The notes under the pieces are model-generated. The model searched no databases. It saw only the letters and a list, made by a program, of their open reading frames with translations, and had not been told where the DNA came from. A program made the translations under genes and the position numbers. Positions 29,059-37,026 of a DNA stretch of 45,771 nucleotides are shown here, in pieces. The DNA comes from Hyphococcus sp. (GTDB lineage Bacteria > Pseudomonadota > Alphaproteobacteria > Caulobacterales > Parvularculaceae): NCBI GenBank assembly GCA_028285645.1, contig JANQOV010000026.1, positions 1 through 45,771 of the forward strand, in the 5' to 3' direction. Every line of letters begins with the position of its first letter. Within the stretch, counting starts at the first letter, position 1.

Positions 29059-30033
29059 TTAACTCGCTTGCTTCAAGCCCGGCGCCAGCACAGAAGCAAA
29101 GCCTTCCGGCTTTACAACGTAGACCGAACATTCGAGGCGATCGATAATGCCTTCAGCCGTGTTGCCGATGAAAAGACCCGGCACGCCGCTTCGATTGGCG
29201 CTACCCATCACTAAAAGGTCAGTTTGCATCTCCGCCGCTGCAGCGGGGATCACGGTTCGCGGTTCGCCCATCACCAATTTGGGAACAAATGAAATATTCT
29301 GATTTGAGAAGCGCTCATTCGCGCTTGCGACAAATTCCTTGAGCCATTTGCTGGTGATATCCTCCCACTCGGCGACATAGTCTTCGATGTCACGCGAGGA
29401 CAAACCGGATCGCGGCGCTGAAAGGTAACCGACGCCCTGCGCAGTCCAGGCGTGGATAACATCGATCTTTTGGATCTTAAAACGTCGCGCCAGTTCGACT
29501 GCATGGTTTAAGAGAGAGGCAGCTAAGAGCTCAGCCTCAGCGCGGTTGGTCATCGCCTGCGTGTTATCAACGGCGACCGCGATCCGCTTCGGCGCATGGT
29601 CCCGCTCGGTGCGGACAACCCAAACTGGCACAGGGCATTTGCGGATTAGCTTTTTCTCAACCGCGCCAAAGACTGGCGACTTGACGCCAACAGCCCGATC
29701 CGCCGCTTTCATCACGAAATCCGCCTGATGCAGTACGACCGCTTTGACGATCTCATCCGCAGGCCGCCCACATTGAAGGTGATGTTCGCTTGGCGCATCA
29801 ATATCATCGCGCAACTCTTCGATACGCTCCCGCAAATCATTGAGCAGCATGCCTTCAGCATCCTTCGCCAGCGAGACGACTTTCGGATTGGTAATCGCCG
29901 CGCTCAGTTTCGGTGCAACGCCGACCACAATCAAATAGGACGCGCCGGTTTCGGCCCACTGCTTCGTTAACGCCTTTAAGGCGGCGACTTCGTCATCATC
30001 GTCAATGGCGATGAGTGCACGCGTCTCTCTCAT
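29059..30033 (-). CDS. Universal stress protein, tandem UspA domains
   Basis: I chose ATG 30033, preceded by AGGGAG with 6 nt spacing; the frame is open to 30159 without family sequence. The 324-residue protein has two Usp domains. The second (about 150-315) carries the nucleotide-binding signature LVMGSANRSGVPGLFIGNTAE. The first (about 1-145) starts ALIAIDDDDE and has lost a clear G-x2-G-x9-GS motif, a pattern common in UspE-like tandem proteins. The role is general stress survival by family, with no direct evidence. It is divergent from uvrB and convergent with the P450 gene. Confidence 0.88.
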   Translation of the reverse strand: MRETRALIAIDDDDEVAALKALTKQWAETGASYLIVVGVAPKLSAAITNPKVVSLAKDAEGMLLNDLRERIEELRDDIDAPSEHHLQCGRPADEIVKAVVLHQADFVMKAADRAVGVKSPVFGAVEKKLIRKCPVPVWVVRTERDHAPKRIAVAVDNTQAMTNRAEAELLAASLLNHAVELARRFKIQKIDVIHAWTAQGVGYLSAPRSGLSSRDIEDYVAEWEDITSKWLKEFVASANERFSNQNISFVPKLVMGEPRTVIPAAAAEMQTDLLVMGSANRSGVPGLFIGNTAEGIIDRLECSVYVVKPEGFASVLAPGLKQAS

Positions 30034-30223
30034 CGATTGCTCCCTATCGGTCACGGCGGCTGACGGAACTTCGGCCAGATACAGTTCTTTGCTAAAGTTT
30101 GTGATGGCGATCAGAGGCGGCAATAATGCAGCGCAGGAAAAGGTGATAGGTTCCGTCAATTGACATGCTGTGACGACTGGAACTTGTGGCTAACTGCCCC
30201 TTTCAATTTCCGGCGTTCGCATT

Positions 30224-32608
30224 ATGTTCGCGTTCATGCCTGCGCCGAAACAGACCCGCAAAAAACCTACAAGCCAGCCTGCGACTGATCCCGCAGCGGT
30301 GACGGACCATGGATTTTCAGAAGCCATGGCGACCTACCACGATCGCATGGCGACCCCGCTGGAGGCCTGGATCCCGCACCGGCCGGAGCGCCCGGAGCGG
30401 TCGGGCCTGTCAGGGCCTCTTAGAGTGGTCTCGGATTACGAGCCAGCTGGCGACCAGCCGCAGGCGATCAAGGAACTCAACGAGGGCATCGGCGCAGAAG
30501 AATGGGACCAAGTGCTGCTTGGCGCTACCGGCACCGGCAAGACGTTTACCATGGCCAAGGTGATTGAAGCGGTGCAACGCCCCGCACTGATCCTCGCGCC
30601 CAACAAGACGCTTGCGGCACAGCTCTATGGCGAGTTCAAGGCATTCTTCCCGGACAACGCCGTTGAGTATTTCGTGTCCTATTACGATTACTACATGCCG
30701 GAAGCCTATATTCCGCGTACGGACACCTATATCGAAAAAGAAAGCTCCATTAACGAACAGATCGACCGCATGCGCCACGCCGCAACACGGGCAATCCTGG
30801 AACGCGACGACGTGGTGATCGTCGCATCAGTCTCCTGCATCTACGGCATCGGCTCGGTCGAAACCTATACGGCGATGACCTTTTCCCTCAAGCTCGGCGA
30901 GACCATTGAGCGTAAGAAGCTCCTCGCCGATCTTGTGGCGCTGCAATACAAACGCAATGACAACGCGTTTGCCCGGGGCACATTCCGCGCCCGCGGCGAC
31001 ACCATCGAAATCTTTCCGGCCCACTATGAAGACCGCGCCTGGCGCGTCTCGCTATTTGGCGACGAGATTGAAACGATCACCGAGTTCGACCCCCTCACCG
31101 GCCAGAAGACCGACGATCTCGAACAGATCACGCTCTACGCCAACTCCCACTACGTGACGCCGCGCCCGACGCTGCAGCAGGCGATCACCGGCATTAAAAA
31201 AGAACTCAACGAAACCCTTCCCATCATGCGCGAGGAAGGCAGGCTCTTGGAAGCGCAACGGCTTGAGCAGCGCGTTCAGTTCGACCTTGAAATGTTGGCG
31301 GCAACCGGCTCCTGCCACGGTATCGAAAACTACTCGCGCTACCTCACCGGCCGCAAACCGGGCGAACCGCCGCCAACGCTGTTTGAGTATCTGCCTGAAA
31401 ACGCCATCATCTTCTGTGACGAAAGTCACGTTTCTATTCCACAAATCGGCGCCATGTTCAGGGGCGACTTCAATCGCAAGCGCACCCTGGCGGAATATGG
31501 CTTCCGCCTGCCCTCCTGCATGGACAACCGGCCGCTGAAATTTGAGGAATGGGAGAAGATGCGGCCCCAGACGGTGCATGTGTCAGCAACGCCCGGCGGA
31601 TGGGAGCTGGAGCGCACTGGCGGCGTCTTTGTGGAACAGGTGATCCGCCCAACTGGCCTTGTCGATCCGGAAGTCGAAGTGCGTCCCGTCACCGGCGACA
31701 AATCCAATCAGGTCGACGATGTCATCGCCGAGTGCAAAGCCGTCGCGAAACAGGGCGGGCGCGTGCTTGTAACGACCCTCACCAAGCGCATGGCGGAAGA
31801 TTTAACGGAATATATGCACGAACAGGGCGTTCGCGTGCGCTACATGCATTCCGACATTGACACCATCGAGCGCATCGAGATCATCCGCGATTTGCGCCTT
31901 GGCGCCTTTGACGTGCTGGTGGGCATCAACCTGTTGCGCGAAGGGCTCGACATCCCCGAATGCCGGCTGGTGGCGATCCTCGACGCCGACAAGGAAGGCT
32001 TCCTGCGCTCGGAAACCTCCCTCATCCAGACCATCGGCCGCGCGGCGCGCAATGTGGACGGCCGGGTTATTCTTTATGCGGATACGATCACCGGATCCAT
32101 GGAGCGAGCGATTGGCGAAACCGACCGCCGCCGTGAAAAACAGCTCGCCCACAACAAGGCTCATGGCATCACGCCGGAATCAACGAAGGCAAAAATCGCT
32201 GAAATCGCCGGCAGTGACGATGAAGGCGCCAAAGCCGCCGCCGGTCAGACCTTTGTCGGCCATCGCGGCGTGCGCGCCGCCAGACCCGACGCGGCTGGCT
32301 TCGCAGAAGAAGCCGCAGAGTTCCTGCAGCCCGGCCACAATATGAAGGCGCATCTCGCAGCCCTTGAAACCCAGATGCGCGACGCCGCCGCCAATCTCGA
32401 ATTCGAAGAGGCCGCCCGCCTCCGCGATGAAATCAAGCGCTTGCAGGAAGTGGAGCTCGCCGTGGCCGACGATCCCTTGGCCCGGCAGTCCGCGGTTGAA
32501 GCGAGGATAGAGGAAGCCTCAGAGGGTAGGATCAAAAAATCCGAGGGGACGGTGAAGAGCGTCAGAGGAAAGCCGCGGAGGAATGGAAAACGAAGAAACA
32601 AGGTTTAA
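30224..32608 (+). CDS. uvrB: Excinuclease ABC subunit B
   Basis: A 794-residue protein. The helicase-like core starts near residue 66 ([16 protein letters not shown]) with Walker A GATGTGKT (100-107), the DNA-clamping beta-hairpin region [15 protein letters not shown], the DEAD-box-like [11 protein letters not shown], then [11 protein letters not shown] and QTIGRAARN in domain 3. A C-terminal UVR domain ([16 protein letters not shown]) contacts UvrC. It verifies damage and nicks with UvrC in nucleotide excision repair. The N-terminal extension (about 65 residues) and the basic C-terminal tail ([12 protein letters not shown]) make it longer than E. coli UvrB (673). The start is uncertain (30224 or ATG 30236). 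Confidence 0.97.
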   Translation: MFAFMPAPKQTRKKPTSQPATDPAAVTDHGFSEAMATYHDRMATPLEAWIPHRPERPERSGLSGPLRVVSDYEPAGDQPQAIKELNEGIGAEEWDQVLLGATGTGKTFTMAKVIEAVQRPALILAPNKTLAAQLYGEFKAFFPDNAVEYFVSYYDYYMPEAYIPRTDTYIEKESSINEQIDRMRHAATRAILERDDVVIVASVSCIYGIGSVETYTAMTFSLKLGETIERKKLLADLVALQYKRNDNAFARGTFRARGDTIEIFPAHYEDRAWRVSLFGDEIETITEFDPLTGQKTDDLEQITLYANSHYVTPRPTLQQAITGIKKELNETLPIMREEGRLLEAQRLEQRVQFDLEMLAATGSCHGIENYSRYLTGRKPGEPPPTLFEYLPENAIIFCDESHVSIPQIGAMFRGDFNRKRTLAEYGFRLPSCMDNRPLKFEEWEKMRPQTVHVSATPGGWELERTGGVFVEQVIRPTGLVDPEVEVRPVTGDKSNQVDDVIAECKAVAKQGGRVLVTTLTKRMAEDLTEYMHEQGVRVRYMHSDIDTIERIEIIRDLRLGAFDVLVGINLLREGLDIPECRLVAILDADKEGFLRSETSLIQTIGRAARNVDGRVILYADTITGSMERAIGETDRRREKQLAHNKAHGITPESTKAKIAEIAGSDDEGAKAAAGQTFVGHRGVRAARPDAAGFAEEAAEFLQPGHNMKAHLAALETQMRDAAANLEFEEAARLRDEIKRLQEVELAVADDPLARQSAVEARIEEASEGRIKKSEGTVKSVRGKPRRNGKRRNKV

Positions 32609-32700
32609 CCTGAGGTCTCCTTGAATTGCACGTTTTGCCAACGATAATGAAATCCACTATTTTTGACGAGTGTTGAGCCCAATTTTCTCGCAAATACTAT

Positions 32701-33759
32701 ATGGAAGAAGATAAAAGTATAGCGGAACTCTCAAAAGACGTATCAGATCAATTTGATGCGGATTTGTTCGTGTTTTCAGGATCTGTTGACAATGATTCGT
32801 ACGGAAAATTGACGGCTGCTGTTGCTGCTGCGAAGCACAGCGGATCGAACAACCCAGCAGCCCTTCTCATTCTAACTACGAACGGTGGGCAGGCAAATTC
32901 TGCATTCCAGATTGCTCGCCTATTTCAGAATTCATATGACTTTTTTGTTGTTTGTACTCCGAGTTATTGCAAAAGCGCGGGCACACTTATCGCCCTAGGT
33001 GCGAATATACTAATTATGGACACGTTTTCAGAGCTCGGTCCACTTGACGTTCAGCTTGTTAAGGAGAACGAAATAGCAGCCCGAAAATCTGGGCTGCTGT
33101 CTAGGTCCGCTCTGGAAAGTCTGCAGGAGTCGGCCTTCGAGCTCTTCGAACACTTTATGCTGCGTATCACCCTCAGCAGCGGCGGCAATGTCAGCTTTAG
33201 GATAGCCTCAGAAATTAGCGCCCAAATGGTTTCAGGCCTGCTATCGGGCGTATATAGTCAAATAAACCCCGAAATCGTGGGGAGCGAATTCAGAGATTTG
33301 AATGTCGCTCTACAATATGGTTTTCGCTTGATAGAACACTCTAGAAACGCCGACTTTGATACGGTTCATCGGCTAGTTCATGGATACCCGTCCCATGACT
33401 TCATTATAGATCATGACGAAGTGAACGAGCTTTTTGAGCGGGTCTTGGAACCGACAAACGAGCTTTACCGCTTGTTAGGCGCGCTGAGCGACAACGTGTA
33501 CCAAGAAGCAATTCCAAATTATGTTCTATACCTAGAGCCCCATACAAACAATGTTGATGAAGAATCCGAAACCTCATCGGACGCAGATGAACAAACCATT
33601 GGAGAAGAAGATGGCCAAGACGCAGTCAAAGAAAACAAGCGAACTGGCGTGGACAAAGGTGGGAAAAGAAATAGGCGACGCAATCGCGGCAAGGCGTCAA
33701 GCAATGGAACATCATCAAGCAATTCCGGATCGAAGGCCAAGTCGGGGCCTAAGTCCTAG
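32701..33759 (+). CDS. SDH-family Clp-fold serine protease
   Basis: A 352-residue protein. Residues about 20-250 match the SDH (serine dehydrogenase proteinase) group of the ClpP/crotonase fold: LLILTTNGGQANSAFQIARLF, the nucleophile in CTPSYCKSAGTLIALGA (Ser92) and FSELGPLDVQ (Asp116). No signal peptide or membrane helix is seen, so it is probably cytosolic. From about residue 285 the chain becomes acidic and then very basic and Ser/Gly/Lys-rich. The gene is visibly AT-richer than uvrB and lacks a ribosome site, suggesting later acquisition. Proteins of this group are often poorly characterised accessory genes. The 3' end overlaps a small ORF in the +1 frame. Confidence 0.82.
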   Translation: MEEDKSIAELSKDVSDQFDADLFVFSGSVDNDSYGKLTAAVAAAKHSGSNNPAALLILTTNGGQANSAFQIARLFQNSYDFFVVCTPSYCKSAGTLIALGANILIMDTFSELGPLDVQLVKENEIAARKSGLLSRSALESLQESAFELFEHFMLRITLSSGGNVSFRIASEISAQMVSGLLSGVYSQINPEIVGSEFRDLNVALQYGFRLIEHSRNADFDTVHRLVHGYPSHDFIIDHDEVNELFERVLEPTNELYRLLGALSDNVYQEAIPNYVLYLEPHTNNVDEESETSSDADEQTIGEEDGQDAVKENKRTGVDKGGKRNRRRNRGKASSNGTSSSNSGSKAKSGPKS

Positions 33760-33814
33760 AGTTCGGCAAAAGATCACTGATGCTTTCGGACAGCCAGAGG
33801 ATTCGAGCTCATAG
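33611..33814 (+). CDS. Possible small protein overlapping the protease gene
   Basis: A 67-codon frame starting at ATG 33611, directly preceded by GGAGAAGAAG, a good ribosome site, and overlapping the last 149 bp of the protease gene in the +1 frame. The predicted protein (MAKTQSKKTSELAWTKVGKE..., ending PEDSSS) is basic, largely helical and compositionally ordinary, while the protease frame over the same DNA is low-complexity. That contrast suggests the small frame may be the real coding one here, or that both are used. I do not recognise a family. It could equally be a chance ORF. Confidence 0.4.
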   Translation: MAKTQSKKTSELAWTKVGKEIGDAIAARRQAMEHHQAIPDRRPSRGLSPRVRQKITDAFGQPEDSSS

Positions 33815-34087
33815 TATCGTCTTGCCTCCCGCACAACGAGCTACCTTGAATTCCCCCTCAGTTACGCCTCCGGCATAGCGAGGGCTTTGGCCTGCCAATA
33901 ACAGTCTACGTTAAGCGCAGTTGTCGCAGGCCAAGGCCCTCGCTATGCATACCCCCTCAAGTAGATGACACGCCTTCGACGCAAATCACTTATAGTCTTA
34001 CCGGTCACCGTCTAAACAAACCGGGCGGGAAAGATGGCGTTCAGGAAATCAGTGTGACTATCGCCGCCGCATGACCTGTTCGCTGGT
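33815..34087. other. Non-coding region holding a long inverted repeat
   Basis: No gene is seen between the small ORF and the hairpin behind the LuxR gene. The region is dominated by the 23-bp inverted repeat at 33873-33948 and its flanking CCCCCTCA direct repeats, annotated separately. The rest (33960-34087) shows no ribosome site, reading frame or RNA gene that I can support. Confidence 0.5.
33873..33948. repeat. Long inverted repeat, 23-bp arms around a 30-nt loop
   Basis: Left arm 33873-33895 begins GCATAGCGAGGG; right arm 33926-33948 ends CCCTCGCTATGC. The arms match at 22 of 23 positions, and the single difference is a G-U pair in RNA. The 30-nt loop can pair a little further (ACA with TGT). 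An 8-bp CCCCCTCA occurs on both sides (33853-33860 and 33952-33959). No poly-T tract follows on either strand, so a simple terminator is unlikely. A REP-like or miniature mobile element, or a structured RNA, fits better. Confidence 0.75.
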
Positions 34088-34117
34088 CCGCCTCTTCAGC
34101 CCGCACTGAACAGGCGG
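34088..34117 (-). terminator. Hairpin directly after the LuxR gene
   Basis: Read on the minus strand, 12-nt arms (CCGCCTGTTCAG and CTGAAGAGGCGG, one mismatch) enclose a 6-nt loop and begin 2 nt after the stop codon. There is no T-run behind the stem, so this may be a 3'-end stabiliser or a weak/Rho-assisted terminator rather than a classical one. Confidence 0.45.
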
Positions 34118-34119
34118 CG

Positions 34120-34878
34120 TCAGCTATTGCGGCGCTCGTCTTGCCCCGACGGCGCGTCTCCATTCGGCCCCGCCTCTAGACTTGGCGACTTCTTCTCGGG
34201 CTTAAGGCCAAACTTAGCGGCGAGCACGGCAGCTTGGGTTCGGTTTCTCACGTTTACTTTCTTCATCAACCGCCGGAGCTGCAGCTTCACCGCAGCCTCT
34301 GAGCTGTCGATCTTCCGGGCAATCAGCTTGTTCGGATATCCCTGCCCCAGATACGCCATGATCAGCTTTTCGCGTTCGGAAAGCGCGCTGAGCGAGCTCT
34401 TATCGATTCTGGGCGCAGCTGACGCTGATTTTTGCAGATACAAGGACTTGGAAACAACGTCATGGCCGGCGCAGGCAAGTTGCACAAAGCTGGAGAGGTA
34501 GCGCTTGCGAATATTATTAGACAGCAAACAATTGACTATGCCGCTGCGAACAGACGGCTCCCAGTCGTTCGCCATGCCGTCAGAACAAATAACAATGATC
34601 TTTGTGTCGGCGAACGCCTTCTTGAACCGTTCAACCTGCGCGCAATCATCACTTTGCGCGTTGGCAAAAACGATGGCGGCATCTGGGGCGGCGTCTGGCG
34701 CTGTTTCGCCAGCGTTGTCGAGCGCCTCATCAACGGTGGAATAAAACTGTGTGACGGACAGGTCTTCTTCAGCGAGCGCATTCTTAAGCGCTTCGCCGAC
34801 CAACGCATTCACGCCTAAAAACCACAGCACAAGCTCGGGGCTATCGCCCACAAGCGATGCGCGCATTGAAGGCCGCAT
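34120..34878 (-). CDS. LuxR-type regulator with degenerate receiver domain
   Basis: I chose ATG 34878, just after GGGGGGA; a GTG at 34902 and an ATG at 34866 are alternatives. The 252-residue protein has a C-terminal LuxR/GerE helix-turn-helix (about 164-224: LSEREKLIMAYLGQGYPNKLIARKI, then VKLQLRRLMKKVNVRNRTQA). The N-terminal 140 residues fold like a response-regulator receiver, but where the phospho-acceptor Asp should follow beta-3 the sequence reads AAIVFANAQ, so normal phosphorylation is unlikely. It diverges from the pilus locus and is the obvious candidate regulator of it. That link is inferred from position. Confidence 0.85.
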   Translation of the reverse strand: MRPSMRASLVGDSPELVLWFLGVNALVGEALKNALAEEDLSVTQFYSTVDEALDNAGETAPDAAPDAAIVFANAQSDDCAQVERFKKAFADTKIIVICSDGMANDWEPSVRSGIVNCLLSNNIRKRYLSSFVQLACAGHDVVSKSLYLQKSASAAPRIDKSSLSALSEREKLIMAYLGQGYPNKLIARKIDSSEAAVKLQLRRLMKKVNVRNRTQAAVLAAKFGLKPEKKSPSLEAGPNGDAPSGQDERRNS

Positions 34879-35415
34879 TTTCCCCCCAGAATTGCAGATC
34901 ACAGAACGATACTAATGAGGTAGTAAATTAAATTTCGGAAACGCAACAATCTTTAATACGCGCATGATTGTCAAGTTTTCTGTCATTGCATTTAAGTATT
35001 CATGCATACTCACATGTATTCCTTGTTTTAGAACAGCCACAACGCCGAACATGTCGATTCAATGACGACAATTCGGATAGTTTTTTGGACGATACGAAAG
35101 ATCATTTGTGAGATACTTTTGATCATCGATCATATCTGAAGATCGATTCCCAAACCGAATGCGCGTGTAAAGCACCCTTAAGATAAGTCGCGATCCGATT
35201 TGGATTGTGCGCAAGATACGAATGCGCCGCGAAACTGATCTCCTGCGTTGTTGTTCTTGATCGAAACACTGGGTAGCCAAATACGTGATTGTTTTGGGGG
35301 AACATTTAAAAACTTACTTTGATTATCCCCCGTGCGGTCATTTGTCAGTTGGCTTGCCCATTCCCTTGGGGGGTCGCTTTTTCCAACACATCTTTTAGAT
35401 TTGGAGATCTATCAC
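34879..35415. promoter_or_regulatory. Divergent control region between LuxR gene and pilin gene
   Basis: A 537-bp AT-rich region with no supportable gene. It should carry the promoters of both the regulator (minus) and the pilin (plus). Visible features are a small inverted repeat TGATC-N3-GATCA at 35120-35132 and G/C runs near 35296-35300, 35326-35330 and 35365-35372. The pilin ribosome site GGAG lies at about 35403-35406. TTGATC (35257-35262) and AATACG (35280-35285) with a 17-bp spacer are a weak promoter candidate. The length suggests a long leader or several operator sites. Confidence 0.45.
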
Positions 35416-35925
35416 ATGAAAAAAGTTCTTCTTGCTGCAGCAGCAGCGCTTATTGCTGGTCCGGCGCTCGCACAATCCGGTTCTCTGGTGCTGAACGGTT
35501 CTGTACCCGGCATTTCTGTTGTGACCATGCCGTCCAGCTACGATATTCCGTCGGTTTCAACGGGTATCTACGACATCGCCGGCTTCACGACGCAAGACAA
35601 CTCCGGCGGCACCTACACTGTTACCGTTGACCAAGGCGAGGGAACATCAGACGGCGATTTCGCTCTGATCGGACCTGGTGGCGCAGAATACGATTTCGCA
35701 CTGGACATCGACCCGGTCTTCCAGCCTGCTGACGATTGCTCTGTCCCAGGCGCCTTTGGTTTCCTCGACATCAGCCAAGCTGATAACTGGTTCACAAGCG
35801 CTTCGTCATTTACGGTAGACGGCGTTGATCCGTGTGCGTTTGACCTTGATCTCGACCTGCTCGACTTTGCTGACGACCCTGTCGCTGGTTCGTACTCCGC
35901 GACGGTTACTGTCACGATCAGCTAA
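35416..35925 (+). CDS. Putative major pilin of chaperone-usher system
   Basis: I chose ATG 35416 because it opens a textbook signal peptide (MKKVLLAAAAALIAGPALA, cut after residue 19) with GGAG about 10 nt upstream. The mature protein (about 150 residues) is rich in Gly, Ser, Asp and beta-strand-prone stretches, has two cysteines (DDCSVPG and DPCAFD) that could form one disulfide, and ends in AGSYSATVTVTIS. That ending resembles the final strand of spore-coat-U-type and other pilin subunits used in donor-strand exchange. Position before chaperone, usher and tip-like genes supports a major subunit role. No family is matched with certainty. Confidence 0.7.
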   Translation: MKKVLLAAAAALIAGPALAQSGSLVLNGSVPGISVVTMPSSYDIPSVSTGIYDIAGFTTQDNSGGTYTVTVDQGEGTSDGDFALIGPGGAEYDFALDIDPVFQPADDCSVPGAFGFLDISQADNWFTSASSFTVDGVDPCAFDLDLDLLDFADDPVAGSYSATVTVTIS

Positions 35926-35981
35926 CGCTGAAGCGAGCTTCTTGCTTGCAGCGAAATTTGCTCAAGCGAGTAGAAAACAAA

Positions 35982-36015
35982 CGTGGACGGCGGCTCATTG
36001 AAGCCGCCGTCCACG
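35982..36015 (+). terminator. Perfect hairpin between pilin and chaperone genes
   Basis: Perfect 14-bp arms (CGTGGACGGCGGCT and its complement at 36002-36015) enclose the 6-nt loop CATTGA, 56 nt after the pilin stop. No T-run follows on the plus strand. In pilus operons such a stem often protects or partly ends the abundant pilin mRNA while letting some transcription reach the assembly genes; I infer the same here. Confidence 0.6.
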
Positions 36016-36124
36016 CATGCGTGCACGAAAAGAAGAATATTCTGTAATCAAACCTTTGCTTGTGGAAACAACACTCCTGAACTAGCATTGGTGATTAGTT
36101 GTTTGGTAATTGGGGAAAGTAAAC

Positions 36125-36913
36125 ATGGCAATTCAGCGCCCTCAAAAAGGCAGTCGCCTTGCTCACGTACTTCGTAAGCGGAGTTATTTTGGTACTATAG
36201 TTACGACTTTCGCCTTTGCGTTGGCGTTTTTCACAGTTCAGCCTGCGTTTGCGTATCAAATCTCCCCTTTAACTGTCGACTTGCCAATGTCCCCAGGCGC
36301 CAGCGCAACTGTCCGCGTTGAAAACACTAATTCGGTGCCAGTCACCCTCGAAACATCTGTTGTTAAACGTATTATCGACGCAGTGGGTAACGGTGAAGAG
36401 GAGGCTGCTGACGATGATTTTGTTGTTTTGCCGCCCCAAACTATATTGCAGCCAGGGAAAACTCAAAACATTCGCATTCAATATGTGGGTGAGCCGCCAG
36501 CAGTTGGCTCTCTTCATTATTATGTGAAAATAGAACAGTTGCCCGTCACGTTTTTAAAGAAAGACGAAACGAGCGGAAGCGCCCAGTTTCTGTTGAATTA
36601 TCATGTGAACGTAAATCTCAGTCGTGCAGGCGCCGAGGTAAATCTTACTGAAGTTTCCGCGACGATGAGCGGCGAACCGCAAGTAGCGGAAATCGTGATA
36701 AAAAACGAAGGTGAGAAGTATATACCGCTCAGCATGAAGGATTTCATCTTCAAGAATGCTTCTGGTGAGGAGATTCGAAAAGCAGCGCAGATGTATCCGG
36801 GCGTTGGCGCTAACGTTGTTCCAGGAAACTCCGAACGACGGGTGAAAGTCAAATTGCCGGACGAGTTCAACGCGACGGCGCCTCTGACACTGACAATTGT
36901 CGATAGAGAATAA
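36125..36913 (+). CDS. PapD-like periplasmic pilus chaperone
   Basis: ATG 36125 lies 7 nt after GGGGAAA; the TTG at 36110 precedes that site. The 262-residue protein has a long n-region and a signal peptide ending near FAYQ (about residue 43). The first immunoglobulin-like domain contains VRVENTNSVPVTLETSV and the family hallmark FVVLPPQTILQPGKTQNIRIQYVG. A second domain follows (NEGEKYIPLSMKDFIF). PapD-type chaperones bind pilin subunits in the periplasm, lend them a strand and deliver them to the usher encoded next. Confidence 0.93.
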   Translation: MAIQRPQKGSRLAHVLRKRSYFGTIVTTFAFALAFFTVQPAFAYQISPLTVDLPMSPGASATVRVENTNSVPVTLETSVVKRIIDAVGNGEEEAADDDFVVLPPQTILQPGKTQNIRIQYVGEPPAVGSLHYYVKIEQLPVTFLKKDETSGSAQFLLNYHVNVNLSRAGAEVNLTEVSATMSGEPQVAEIVIKNEGEKYIPLSMKDFIFKNASGEEIRKAAQMYPGVGANVVPGNSERRVKVKLPDEFNATAPLTLTIVDRE

Positions 36914-37026
36914 ATCTCAAGGGGCATTTCAGTTTTCAAATTACCATGCCCAAACAAAAACCACACGGTTGTTACTGAACGTCGCAAAAATTCAGACTCT
37001 GACAAACAAACGTTGAGGGGGAATTG

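Noticed and set aside
32667-32700. -35/-10-like pair (TTGAGC and TACTAT) just before the protease gene
   Set aside because: The -10-like box abuts the ATG, so transcription would begin inside the coding sequence.
33853-33959. CCCCCTCA repeats as proof of a transposon target duplication
   Set aside because: The palindrome ends do not abut the direct repeats symmetrically and no transposase is nearby, so insertion is only one possibility.
35059-35280. 73-codon minus-strand ORF in the region upstream of the pilin gene
   Set aside because: Arg-rich product, no ribosome site, and it lies in an AT-rich control region.
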